In this document: positions 46,245-54,901 of the stretch, piece after piece
Layout of the letters: each line of letters begins with the position of its first letter
How positions within the stretch are numbered: the first letter of the stretch is position 1
Assembly: GCF_900167915.1 (NCBI RefSeq)
Contig: NZ_FUYM01000001.1
Coordinates: 1 to 64,000, forward strand
From: Rhizorhabdus histidinilytica
Lineage (GTDB): Bacteria; Pseudomonadota; Alphaproteobacteria; Sphingomonadales; Sphingomonadaceae
DNA length: 64,000 bases
Direction of reading: 5' to 3'
Translations under genes and position numbers: made by a program
Notes under the pieces: generated by a model
Seen by the model: the letters and a program-made list of their open reading frames with translations, nothing else
What the model was told of the DNA's origin: nothing
Databases searched by the model: none

Positions 46245-47297
46245 TCAGTCGAACAGCTTGCCCCAGGCGCGCTTGGCGCGGGTCTTCCAATGGCCGCGAT
46301 GATAGGCGTCGGACGCCAGCAGCGGGATCACGGAGCCCGCTTCCGCGAACACCATCTGCTCGATGCCGGTGTTGACCTTGCCCCAGCTCGCCGCCTCCTG
46401 GAGGGTCGAGGAGGAGCAGGCGCCGTCGCGCACGTCGGCGACGGTGATCTGCACGGCATATTTGTGCACCTCGACATCGTCATGGCCGAGGATCTCGGCG
46501 CAGACGACGGTATCCTGGATGAAGTTCTTAGGCACGCCGCCGCCGATCATCAGCAGGCCGCTGGTGCCCGCCTTGATCTTGATGTCGGTCAGCTCGCGGA
46601 AGTCGGCGATCGCGTCGAGCACCATATAGGGTCGGCCCGCCTTCATGCAGTCGACCTGGTGCTTGACCAGGCCGAAGCCGGCCGAGCTGTCGACGAACGC
46701 CGGGCAGAAGATCGGCACGTCATGCTCGTAAGCGAGCTTGACGAGGCTGTTCTCCTTCTTGCCGTGCTCGACCAGATACTTGCCCATCTCGCGGATGAAG
46801 GCGCGGCTCGAATAGGGGCGGGGCTCCAGCGCGTTGGCGATCTTGTAGATCGTGTGGTCGCAGTCCTGGAGCTGCTCCTCGTCGATATAGGTGTCGTAGA
46901 TGCGGTCGATCAGCAGCGAGCGCAGCGTGTCGTCGTCGGGCACTTCGAGCGCCTGGTAATGCTTGTGGCCGAGGCCTTCGAAGAAATCCATGTCGACGAT
47001 CGAGGCGCCGGTCGCGACGACCGCGTCGACCATGCCCGAGCGGACCAGCTCGGCATAGGCGTCCATGCAGCCGCCGGCCGAGGTCGAGCCCGCGACCACC
47101 AGGAAGATGGTGCAGTCCGGATCCTGGAGCATCTGGTTGTAGATGCCCGTGGCACGGGCGAGGTCGCGGCTGGTGAAGCTCATCTTGCCCATCGCGTCGA
47201 TGATCGGGCGCGCGTCGAAGCTCTTGATGTCGATATGCTCGACGGTGGTCGAGAGCAGCTCGGCCTTGCGCGTGTCGTTCACAGTGGCGTCGTTCAT
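46245..47297 (-). CDS. deoxyhypusine-synthase-like protein, probable homospermidine synthase
   Basis: A 350-residue member of the deoxyhypusine synthase fold. Bacteria lack eIF5A, and some bacterial members instead make homospermidine from putrescine with NAD+. Visible motifs are VVAGSTSAGGCMDAYAELV, the NAD site region TSGLLMIGGGVPKNFIQD and the C-terminal EAASWGKVNTG, whose lysine corresponds by position to the catalytic Lys of the eukaryotic enzyme. It is encoded just downstream of an ornithine-decarboxylase-like gene, which would supply putrescine. The exact product (homospermidine versus another) is inferred from context. Confidence 0.82.
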   Translation of the reverse strand: MNDATVNDTRKAELLSTTVEHIDIKSFDARPIIDAMGKMSFTSRDLARATGIYNQMLQDPDCTIFLVVAGSTSAGGCMDAYAELVRSGMVDAVVATGASIVDMDFFEGLGHKHYQALEVPDDDTLRSLLIDRIYDTYIDEEQLQDCDHTIYKIANALEPRPYSSRAFIREMGKYLVEHGKKENSLVKLAYEHDVPIFCPAFVDSSAGFGLVKHQVDCMKAGRPYMVLDAIADFRELTDIKIKAGTSGLLMIGGGVPKNFIQDTVVCAEILGHDDVEVHKYAVQITVADVRDGACSSSTLQEAASWGKVNTGIEQMVFAEAGSVIPLLASDAYHRGHWKTRAKRAWGKLFD

Positions 47298-47321
47298 GAT
47301 GGTCTCCGGAAATCCAAACGG

Positions 47322-47399
47322 CCGTCATCCCAGCGAAAGCTGGGATCTCCCTACCTGGCGACAAGATCAGGGAGATTCCAGCTTCCGCTGGAATGACGG
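47322..47399. repeat. REP-like hairpin between the polyamine genes
   Basis: Two inward-facing units, CCGTCATCCCAGCGAAAGCT (from 47322) and GATTCCAGCTTCCGCTGGAA (from about 47373), form local hairpins; the outer arms CCGTCATCCCAGC and GCTGGAATGACGG also nearly pair. It lies in the 122-bp gap between the decarboxylase and synthase genes and may modulate the transcript between them. Confidence 0.65.
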
Positions 47400-47419
47400 A
47401 ATTATGTGCTGGGCTGCCC

Positions 47420-48613
47420 TTACAGCTTGATGACGTTCGACGAAACCGCCTCGCGCACATCGTCCTGCTGGACGTAGAGCGTCGCCATCGGCTCGTCCTC
47501 GACGATCACGCGCGCGCCGGCGGTGAAACCGTTGAAACCGGTCCGCATCGCGCAGCCATAGGCGCCGAGCATGCCGATCTCGATATAGTCGCCGGGGCCG
47601 ACGTCGGCAGGCAGCATGAACGGGCCGGCCATGCGATCCATGTCGTCGCAGGTCGGACCGTAGAAGCTGAAGCCGATGTCGCGGGCCGGCGATTCCGGTT
47701 CGCGCAGCAGCTTCACCGGGAAGCGCCAGCCGATATGCGCCGCATCGAACAGCGCGCCATAGGCGCCGTCGTTGATGTAGAGCTCGTCATCGCGGCGGCG
47801 CTCGACGCGCACCAGCAGGCTCGCATATTCGGCGCACAGCGCGCGGCCGGGCTCGCACCACAGCTCGGACGAATAGCTGACCGGCAGGCTTTCGAACGCC
47901 TGGTGGATCGCGCCGAAATAGGCCTCGAGCGCGGGCGGCTCCATGTCCGGATAGACCGAGGGGAAACCGCCGCCCACGTCGATCACGTCGACGGTGACCG
48001 CCGCCGAGACGATCGCCGCGCGGACGCGCTCCATCGCCTGGACATAGGCCGACGGGCTCATCGCCTGGCTGCCGACGTGGAAGCAGATGCCGAGCGCGTC
48101 GGCGACCTGCCGGGTGCGTTGCAGCAGCTCCTTGGCGTCGGCCTGCTCGACCCCGAATTTCGAGGCGAGGCTGAGCTTCGACAGCTCCGACGAAACACGC
48201 ATGCGGACGCACAGGGTCAGGTCGGCCGCGCCATCGGTGGCGCGGACGATCTTCTCCAGCTCCTCGATCGAATCGAGCGAGAAGGTGCGGACGCCATAGT
48301 CGAAATAGGCCTCGGCGATCGCTTCCTCGGCCTTGACCGGGTGCATGAAGCACAACGTCGCTTCCGGCGCGATGCCTGCGACGAGGCGTACCTCGGCGAT
48401 CGACGCCACGTCGAAATGGGTGATTCCGTTCTCCCAGAGGATCTGGATGAGCTCGGGCGACGGATTCGCCTTGACCGCATACATCGAACGGCCCTGGAAC
48501 TTCTCGACGAAGAACCGGGCGGCCCGCGCTGCGGCGTGGGGACGAAGGAGCGTTACCGGCTGGACCGGTCGAAGGGCGGTAGCTAGCCCCAGCGCGCTAT
48601 GGTGCTTGTGCAA
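47420..48613 (-). CDS. type III PLP-dependent decarboxylase, probably ornithine decarboxylase
   Basis: A 397-residue PLP enzyme of the alanine-racemase-fold (type III) family. The Schiff-base lysine is in MYAVKANPSPELI, the glycine-rich phosphate site is DVGGGFPSVYPD, and the dimer-interface cysteine region reads FYGPTCDDMD. In this family WCEPGRALCAEY and YGPTCDDMD fit ornithine/lysine decarboxylases. It starts at TTG 48613, 9 bp after GGAGG. It is upstream of the DHS-like gene, so together they would make putrescine and then homospermidine. Lysine or diaminopimelate as substrate is less likely. Confidence 0.85.
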   Translation of the reverse strand: MHKHHSALGLATALRPVQPVTLLRPHAAARAARFFVEKFQGRSMYAVKANPSPELIQILWENGITHFDVASIAEVRLVAGIAPEATLCFMHPVKAEEAIAEAYFDYGVRTFSLDSIEELEKIVRATDGAADLTLCVRMRVSSELSKLSLASKFGVEQADAKELLQRTRQVADALGICFHVGSQAMSPSAYVQAMERVRAAIVSAAVTVDVIDVGGGFPSVYPDMEPPALEAYFGAIHQAFESLPVSYSSELWCEPGRALCAEYASLLVRVERRRDDELYINDGAYGALFDAAHIGWRFPVKLLREPESPARDIGFSFYGPTCDDMDRMAGPFMLPADVGPGDYIEIGMLGAYGCAMRTGFNGFTAGARVIVEDEPMATLYVQQDDVREAVSSNVIKL

Positions 48614-48906
48614 CTCAAGGGACCTCCGGGTGTAACGTTGGCAAGAAAGCTGCCTTGCGGTGGAAGTCCCATGGGGCAGCGGAGGCGCGGATATATGGTG
48701 CGCTGACCTTGATGTAAAGTTTCCATCTTCGGCCCTGTCGCCGACGATGGTCCCGTGGTCCGGAAAACGGGCGGATTCCGGGGTAGGGCGTTGATCCGCA
48801 TAGGGAGAATTCCGGGTGCCGGAGGCTGCGAATCGGCGCGGCGGCTTGCCTTTGGCGCGCGGCTATGGCTTGCCTGCGCCATGTACGGGACGAGACGGTA
48901 GCGGCG

Positions 48907-49911
48907 ATGGCCGGGCATCATCATCATGCGGGCCATGGCCACGATCACGGGCATGCCCATGGGCCGCGCGAATATGGCCGCGCCTTCGCGATTGGCATCG
49001 TCCTGAACCTGGCCTTCGTCGCGGTCGAAGGCGCGGCGGGGCTATGGGCGGGATCGCTCGCGCTGGTCGCCGATGCCGGGCACAACCTGTCCGACGTGCT
49101 CGGCCTGCTGATGGCCTGGGCCGCCTATGCGCTGTCGAAGCGACCGGCGAGCGCGCGCTATACCTATGGCCTGCGCGGATCGTCGATCCTCGCGGCGCTG
49201 TTCAACGCGATCCTGCTGCTGTTCGCCTGCGGGGCGATAGCGCTGGGCGCGGTCCAGCGTTTCTTCGAGCCGGCGCCGGTGCAGAGCGGGGCGATGATGG
49301 CCGTCGCGGCGGTCGGCATCGTCATCAACCTGGGCACCGCGCTGCTCTTCCTGCGCGGCAGCCATGACGATCTCAACATCCGCGGCGCCTTTCTCCACAT
49401 GGCGGCCGATGCGGCGGTGTCGGCGGGCGTTGTCGCCGCCGGCTTCCTGGTGCTCCAGACCGGCCTGCTGTGGATCGATCCGGCGATCAGCCTGGTCATC
49501 GTCGTGGTGATCGTGGCGGGCACCTGGGGCCTGTTCCGCGACTCGCTGGTGATGTCGCTGCAGGGGGTGCCGGGCGGGATCGACAGCGCCGCCGTTACCG
49601 CACGCCTCGGTGGCCTGCCAGGTGTGGAGGCGGTCCACCACGTCCACATCTGGCCGACCAGCACGACCGAGGTGGCGCTGACCGCGCATCTCGTCATGCC
49701 CGGCGGGAGCGGGGACGACGCCTTCCTCGCCGCCACCGCCAAGCTGGTGAAGGCCGAATTCGGCATCGGCCACGCGACCTTCCAGATCGAGCGCGGCGAA
49801 TGCGCCGACGGCCAGCCCGACTGCTCGCCCGGCCAGGAGCAGGCGCACGGCCATGACCATGACCATGTTCACGATCACGGCCCCGGTCACGGCCACCAGC
49901 ATCGTCATTGA
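48907..49911 (+). CDS. cation diffusion facilitator metal exporter
   Basis: A 334-residue CDF transporter (ZitB/CzcD type) that exports zinc or similar ions in exchange for protons. Six membrane segments are seen; the metal-site TM2 reads LVADAGHNLSDVLGL and TM5 LHMAADAAVSAG. It has unusually His-rich ends: AGHHHHAGHGHDHGHAHG after the start and a C-terminal HGHDHDHVHDHGPGHGH tail, likely metal-buffering. The start at 48907 (MAGHHHH) is chosen over an upstream ATG that reads into non-conserved sequence. Confidence 0.93.
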   Translation: MAGHHHHAGHGHDHGHAHGPREYGRAFAIGIVLNLAFVAVEGAAGLWAGSLALVADAGHNLSDVLGLLMAWAAYALSKRPASARYTYGLRGSSILAALFNAILLLFACGAIALGAVQRFFEPAPVQSGAMMAVAAVGIVINLGTALLFLRGSHDDLNIRGAFLHMAADAAVSAGVVAAGFLVLQTGLLWIDPAISLVIVVVIVAGTWGLFRDSLVMSLQGVPGGIDSAAVTARLGGLPGVEAVHHVHIWPTSTTEVALTAHLVMPGGSGDDAFLAATAKLVKAEFGIGHATFQIERGECADGQPDCSPGQEQAHGHDHDHVHDHGPGHGHQHRH

Positions 49912-49919
49912 GGACCCGC

Positions 49920-51023
49920 ATGACCCGTCCCGCGCTCGTCCACCTGATCGCCGCCGTCCGGCCCAACTTCATGAAGATCGCGCCGCTGTGGCATGCGCTG
50001 AAGGCGGCCGGGGACTTCCGCCCGCTGATCGTCCACACCGGCCAGCATTATGACGCGGCGATGTCCGACGACATCTTCGCCGACCTGGGCCTGCCCGCGC
50101 CCGACCATCATCTCGGCATCGGGTCGGGCACTCATGCCGAGCAGACCGGCCGGGTGATGATCGCCTATGAGAAGCTGGCGATGGAGGAGCGGCCCGACTG
50201 GCTGATCGTCGCCGGCGACGTCAACTCGACCGCCGCGACGTCGATGGCGGCGGGCAAGCTCCGCATCCCGATCGTCCATCTCGAAGCGGGCCTGCGCAGC
50301 CGCGACCGTGACATGCCGGAGGAGCTCAACCGGCTCGTCACCGACGTGCTTGCCGACGTGCTGTGGACGCCGTCGCCCGACGCCGACGCCAATCTCCGCG
50401 CCGAGGGCATCCCGGAGGAGCGGATCACCCGCGTCGGCAACATCATGATGGACAGCTACGAGCTGGTCCGCCCCGCGATCCTGGCCGATGGCTACCCGGC
50501 CGAGCTCGGCCTCGCGCCGGGCGGTTATGGCGTGGTGACGCTGCACCGGCCGTCCAATGTCGACGTGTCCGAGCAGCTCGACCGGCTGAGCGAGGCATTG
50601 ATCGCGGTGCAGGCGCACCTGCCGCTGGTCTTCCCGGTCCATCCGCGCACCCGCCAGAGGCTTGGCGATACGGGCGCCGCGCGGCTGGAGGCGGCTGGCA
50701 TCCGGCTGGTCGGCCCCGCCGCCTATGTCCGCTTCATGAGCCTCGTCGCCGGGGCGGCGGCGGTGATCACCGATTCAGGCGGCATCCAGGAAGAGACGAC
50801 CTATCTCGGCATCCCCTGCCTGACGCTGCGCGAGAATACCGAGCGGCCGATCACGATCACCGAGGGCACCGCCCAGCTCGTCAATGCGGGCAACCTGCTC
50901 GAACGGCTGCTGTCGGCGCTCGCCCAGCCGAAGCAGGACCGCAAGCGCCCCGACCTGTGGGACGGCCGCACCGCCCAACGCTGCGTCGAGGACCTGCGCC
51001 GGCGGACCGCGGCGCGAGGGTAG
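49920..51023 (+). CDS. wecB: UDP-N-acetylglucosamine 2-epimerase (non-hydrolysing)
   Basis: A 367-residue enzyme interconverting UDP-GlcNAc and UDP-ManNAc for surface polysaccharides. It has the signature VRPNFMKIAPLWHALKAAG, HTGQHYDAAMSDDIF, EAGLRSRDRDMPEELNR and TDSGGIQEETTYLGIPCLTL. The ATG at 49920 follows TGAGGA; the CDF gene ends 8 bp upstream, so the two could be co-transcribed. No other polysaccharide genes are adjacent. Confidence 0.95.
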   Translation: MTRPALVHLIAAVRPNFMKIAPLWHALKAAGDFRPLIVHTGQHYDAAMSDDIFADLGLPAPDHHLGIGSGTHAEQTGRVMIAYEKLAMEERPDWLIVAGDVNSTAATSMAAGKLRIPIVHLEAGLRSRDRDMPEELNRLVTDVLADVLWTPSPDADANLRAEGIPEERITRVGNIMMDSYELVRPAILADGYPAELGLAPGGYGVVTLHRPSNVDVSEQLDRLSEALIAVQAHLPLVFPVHPRTRQRLGDTGAARLEAAGIRLVGPAAYVRFMSLVAGAAAVITDSGGIQEETTYLGIPCLTLRENTERPITITEGTAQLVNAGNLLERLLSALAQPKQDRKRPDLWDGRTAQRCVEDLRRRTAARG

Positions 51024-51034
51024 GCTTCCCGATC

Positions 51035-51062
51035 GCCATCCCGGCGAAAGCCGGATGACGGG
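51035..51062. repeat. REP-like hairpin after wecB
   Basis: GCCATCCCGGCGAAAGCCGG, then ATGACGGG, forms a small CCGGC/GCCGG hairpin with the GAAA loop of the REP-like family seen at 47322 and 63936. It lies 12 bp after the wecB stop and may end that transcript. Confidence 0.5.
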
Positions 51063-51242
51063 TGATGATTGCCGATGAAGTGGTGGATTTCGCCAACATG
51101 TGGTGGATGAATTGCCACCTTGGCAGGTATTAATTTCCATAAATCACTGAAAAATCAGAATAATCCAAACTGGCACGGCTTGTGCTGAAAGGAGGCCATG
51201 GATGCGGGCGAAGGGCCCGCCAGGGATTTGGGACGAAACGAG

Positions 51243-51530
51243 ATGCAGCACGATCAGACCGCGGTCTTCTGGCGCCACGACACTTTCCTCGGCGTGTGCG
51301 AGGCGCTTGGCCAGGATTTCGGTTTCCATCCGAACTGGCTGCGGGTCGCGTTCGCGCTCGGCCTGCTGCCCAGCCCGACGATCACCCTCAGCCTCTATCT
51401 GGGCCTGGGCGTGCTCGTCGCGGTGTCGCGCTTCGCCTTTCCCGCGGGCCGCAAGGCCGTCGTCGAAGCCGCGCCGGCCCCCGTCGCAGACAATGACGCG
51501 GCGTCGGTCGAGCTGGCCGCCGCCGCCTGA
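51243..51530 (+). CDS. PspC-domain-like small membrane protein
   Basis: A 95-residue protein with a PspC-like layout: a short charged start (MQHDQTAVFWRHDTFLGVCE), one membrane segment (VAFALGLLPSPTITLSLYLG), and an Ala-rich C-terminus. The GVCEALGQDFGFHPNWLRVAF wording is close to the GVC-type PspC start used in phage-shock and envelope-stress proteins. The ATG at 51243 has little ribosome-site support. Its last 136 bp overlap the acyltransferase gene on the other strand. Confidence 0.72.
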   Translation: MQHDQTAVFWRHDTFLGVCEALGQDFGFHPNWLRVAFALGLLPSPTITLSLYLGLGVLVAVSRFAFPAGRKAVVEAAPAPVADNDAASVELAAAA

Positions 51531-52684
51531 CCGGCCGGCCGGGACCGGGGCGCGAAGATGCGGTTGAGCCGGGCGACCCATAGCTCGTCGATCCGCGCCA
51601 CCCCGGCCGCGACCATGAGGATCACCGTCATCGACAGGAAGAAGGCAGCGATCACCGGCACCGGGCGATGGCCGAGCGCGAGCATCATCTGACTGCCGAT
51701 CGCCGATTGCAGCGGCACGTGGACCACGTAGATGGCGAAGGACAGCCGACCGATCTGATGCCCGATCCACCAATCGGCTTCGCGCAGCCGGGCCAGCCCG
51801 CGCATCCCCAGCAGCAGTGCGGTCGCGCCGATGCCGTGGACCAGCCAGTCCAGCCGCTGCACCTGCGTCCACATCCAGTCATCGGCGACCATCGAGGGCG
51901 GGATCGACTTGAAGGTCGAACCGAGCAGCAGCCCGGCCGCGATCAGCGCGGCGGCGATTGCCGGGCGGATGTCGGCGGGCCGGTCGAGCAGATATTTGGT
52001 CACATAGACGGTCGTCACGCAGATCGCGCACAGCGCGTGGATCTTGAGCGCGGCGATGGCGAGGACGGTGATCAGCACCGCATCGACCGTCGGCCGCCGC
52101 CGCGCCCCGACGATCATTGCGCTCAGCAGGGCAAGCAGGCTGCCGAACAGCTCGTACTTCATCGTCCACAGCGCCGAATTGTATTGGCTGACCCCGCTCG
52201 CGAAGAGATGCAGCGCGTCCTTCGCCGCGCCTCCCAGGCTGGGATCGGGCCAAGGCGCCCAATATTTGATGCCGCCGCTGCGATCGAGCCATTCCGATCC
52301 GCTGACCTGCGCCGCCTCCTGCGTCGGCAGCAGCCCGGCGGCGAACAGCAGGAAGGGCAGCAGCGTACCGATCAGGGTGAGCGGCAGCAGGCGGGGCAGG
52401 CGCTTCGCCATCGCGGTCAGCGCGCGGCTGCGCGGCGTGCCGGAGACGAGGCCCTTGGTCAGCACGAAGCTCGACAGCACGAAGAAGATCGCGACCATGA
52501 AATGACCGTTGACGATCGCCAGCAGGAAGGGGCGCTCGGCGATCAGCCCGGCATGGTCCATCGCCATGGGCGCGCGGCCCGGCGGGACATAGGCGAGCAG
52601 GAAATGGTAGAGCGCGACCGCCAGCGCGGCATAGCCGCGGAGCATGTCGACATCACGATATTTCGCAGGCGCACGTCGGGGCAC
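51395..52684 (-). CDS. acyltransferase 3 (OafA/YrhL-type) membrane protein
   Basis: A 429-residue membrane O-acyltransferase with about ten hydrophobic segments. The start region KYRDVDMLRGYAALAVALYH fits the family RxxxxDxLRGxAA opening, and the second segment reads AIFFVLSSFVLTKGLV. It would transfer acyl groups to surface sugars. The start is taken as GTG 52684 with GGAG upstream, since no ATG sits in a sensible place. The C-terminal about 45 residues are low-complexity (Ala/Ser/Thr) and come from overlap with the PspC-like gene, so they may be dispensable. Confidence 0.85.
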   Translation of the reverse strand: MPRRAPAKYRDVDMLRGYAALAVALYHFLLAYVPPGRAPMAMDHAGLIAERPFLLAIVNGHFMVAIFFVLSSFVLTKGLVSGTPRSRALTAMAKRLPRLLPLTLIGTLLPFLLFAAGLLPTQEAAQVSGSEWLDRSGGIKYWAPWPDPSLGGAAKDALHLFASGVSQYNSALWTMKYELFGSLLALLSAMIVGARRRPTVDAVLITVLAIAALKIHALCAICVTTVYVTKYLLDRPADIRPAIAAALIAAGLLLGSTFKSIPPSMVADDWMWTQVQRLDWLVHGIGATALLLGMRGLARLREADWWIGHQIGRLSFAIYVVHVPLQSAIGSQMMLALGHRPVPVIAAFFLSMTVILMVAAGVARIDELWVARLNRIFAPRSRPAGQAAAASSTDAASLSATGAGAASTTALRPAGKAKRDTATSTPRPR

Positions 52685-52859
52685 TTCCCGGCTCCATAGG
52701 CGGTTCGCGACGGGGGCGGCCAGCCGATAGCGCGAAGCGGCGGCGAAGGCGCGGCCATCGGGACGGGACGGGCAGAAAACGCCGTGAACGCGGTCGCGGC
52801 GCCGTCGTGATCGGCTAAGATGCCGGCCGGGGGCAGCAGCATGGAGACCGTCCGACCCG

Positions 52860-54296
52860 ATGCGCCCGATCGACCCCGCCACGCTCGCCGGCCAGCATTT
52901 CGACACCGTTGTCGTCGGATCGGGATTCGGTGCGGCCTTCTTCGTCCACAAGCTGCTCGAACGGCGGCCGGGCAGGGTCCTGATCGTCGAATGGGGCCGG
53001 TACCACCCGCATGACTGGCAGGTGGCGCACGGCATGAACAGCGCGCTGTCCGCCGACCGGACCTATCGATCCGACAGCGCCAAGCCCTGGCATTACACGG
53101 TCGCGCTGGGCGGCGGCACCAATTGCTGGTTCGGCCAGGCACCGCGCTTCCACCCGTCCGACTTCAAGCTGCGCAGCCGCTACGGCGTCGGCAACGACTG
53201 GCCGATCGACTATGACGAGCTCGAACCCTATTATGGCGAGGCCGAGGCGATCATGGCGATCTCCGGCGATCCCGACATGACCGCGATCTTCCCGCGCTCG
53301 ACCCCCTATCCGCAGCCGCCGCACCACCTGACCACGCCCGACCGGATCATGAAGAAGGCGCAGCCCAAGGCGCATTTCGCGATGCCGACCGCGCGGGCGC
53401 GGGTGGCGACCGAGCAGCGCCCGGCCTGCTGCGCCTCCTTCACCTGCCAGCGCTGCCCGGCCGATGCCAAGTTCACCGCCAACAACGGCCTGATGCCGAC
53501 GTTCGGCGACGAACGCGTCACCGTCGCGCTGCAATCGAAGGCGCTCCGCTACGAAGGCGCCGGCAACAGCATCGGCGCGCTGGTGTTCGAACATGCCGGC
53601 AAGCCTTATCGGGTGACGGGCGACCTGTTCGTGCTCGGTGCCAACGCGATCCAGAGCCCCGCGATCCTGCAGCGCTCGTCGATGGGTGGCGGGCTGACGG
53701 GCAAGGGGCTGCACGAGAGCCTCGGTGCCCATGTCGAGGTGCTGCTCGACGGCATGAACGGCTTCGACGGCAGCACGATCACCACCGGTCTCAACTTCGG
53801 CCTCTACGATGGCGGCCACCGCAGCGAATATGGCGCCGCGCTGGTCTATTTCGAGAATCGCTGGACCCACGGCCTGCGCGCCGAGAAGGGACGCTGGCGG
53901 CAGAGCGTGCCGCTGATGATCGTGACCGAGGACCTGCTGGAGGATCGCAACCACGTCACCGTCGACGGCAAGGGCGAGGCGGTGGTCACCTTCGTGGCGC
54001 CGTCCGATTATGCCGAGCGCGGACAGGTCGAGGCCTTCGCCAAGCTGCCCCGACTGCTCGAACCGCTCCCGGTCGAGGACATCGTCTTCCGCTCGCGGCG
54101 GCCGACCGAGTCGCATCTTCAGGGCACGTTGCGGATGGGCGAGGACCCGGCGACGTCGGTGATCGATTCCCGGATGATCCATCACCGCTGGCGCAACCTG
54201 GTCGTGGTCGGCAGCTCGGCCTTCCCGACCTGTTCCTGCGCCAATCCCAGCCTCACGGTCGCCGCGCTGTCGCTGCGCGCGGCGGCGATGGTTTGA
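52860..54296 (+). CDS. GMC-family FAD oxidoreductase
   Basis: A 478-residue flavoprotein of the glucose-methanol-choline family. The FAD-binding site is HFDTVVVGSGFGAAFFVHKL near residue 13. Later GMC hallmarks are LGGGTNCWFGQAPRFH and, near the C-terminus, RNLVVVGSSAFPTCSCANPS. It is unusual in having a cysteine-rich patch CCASFTCQRC near residue 190, which is not typical of simple GMC enzymes. It lacks its own signal peptide; the small Tat-signal gene at 54346 directly downstream could carry it across the membrane, as in gluconate dehydrogenase complexes. Confidence 0.85.
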   Translation: MRPIDPATLAGQHFDTVVVGSGFGAAFFVHKLLERRPGRVLIVEWGRYHPHDWQVAHGMNSALSADRTYRSDSAKPWHYTVALGGGTNCWFGQAPRFHPSDFKLRSRYGVGNDWPIDYDELEPYYGEAEAIMAISGDPDMTAIFPRSTPYPQPPHHLTTPDRIMKKAQPKAHFAMPTARARVATEQRPACCASFTCQRCPADAKFTANNGLMPTFGDERVTVALQSKALRYEGAGNSIGALVFEHAGKPYRVTGDLFVLGANAIQSPAILQRSSMGGGLTGKGLHESLGAHVEVLLDGMNGFDGSTITTGLNFGLYDGGHRSEYGAALVYFENRWTHGLRAEKGRWRQSVPLMIVTEDLLEDRNHVTVDGKGEAVVTFVAPSDYAERGQVEAFAKLPRLLEPLPVEDIVFRSRRPTESHLQGTLRMGEDPATSVIDSRMIHHRWRNLVVVGSSAFPTCSCANPSLTVAALSLRAAAMV

Positions 54297-54345
54297 AGAT
54301 GGTTGGAAGCTGTACGGAGCATTGGGACGTGGCGAGGAGGAACCC

Positions 54346-54792
54346 ATGACGGTCACCGCAAGCCGCCGCACCATCCTGGCCGCCGGTGCCGTCGGCGCGC
54401 TGGCCGTCGCGGGCGGCGGGGCGATCGCGATCGGCGCCTCGGGCCGCGAGGAACTCGTGCGGTCGGTGCTCCGCCGGCTGGTCGGGCCGTTCGTGATGGC
54501 CGATGCCGATTTCGGCCGGATGGTCGCTGCGATCGATCGGCGCACCGGCTTCCCACAGGGTTACAAGCTGCGCCTCGTTTCCGCGCTCGAACGATCGGGC
54601 TGGGCGGACGCGGCAATGGCGCAGGCGCCCGCCGGTATCCGCGAGGATTTCGAGATGCTCGAACGATCGATCCTGACCGAGTTCGTGACCAAGACGAGCT
54701 TCCTGCAAGGCGAGACGCCCGGCAAGGCACCGGTCGTCTATCTTGGGCCGCAGCCCTGTTCGAGCCCGTTCGCCGATTTCAGCATGACGTGA
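54346..54792 (+). CDS. small Tat-signal protein, probable partner subunit of the GMC enzyme
   Basis: About 148 residues with a twin-arginine signal (ASRRTILAAGAVGALAVAGG). The mature part has short helices and CSSPFADF at the end. The layout resembles the small (subunit III) protein of gluconate-2-dehydrogenase-type complexes, which hitchhikes the large flavoprotein through Tat. It starts 50 bp after the GMC gene with an AGGAGGAA site. Specific family membership cannot be confirmed from the sequence alone. Confidence 0.6.
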   Translation: MTVTASRRTILAAGAVGALAVAGGGAIAIGASGREELVRSVLRRLVGPFVMADADFGRMVAAIDRRTGFPQGYKLRLVSALERSGWADAAMAQAPAGIREDFEMLERSILTEFVTKTSFLQGETPGKAPVVYLGPQPCSSPFADFSMT

Positions 54793-54901
54793 TGGATGCG
54801 CCTGTCGGCGCATGGCGGCTCCAATCCCATTTTATGGCTGACCGGCGCCTCCTTTCGGGTCTATGGGGCTCGCATTAGGGCAGACCAGCGGAGCCGGGGC
54901 A

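Noticed and set aside
48614-48906. Possible gene in the 293-bp gap before the CDF exporter
   Set aside because: Readings here are short, without a ribosome site, and run out of frame into the CDF gene; I see no firm promoter or RNA structure either.
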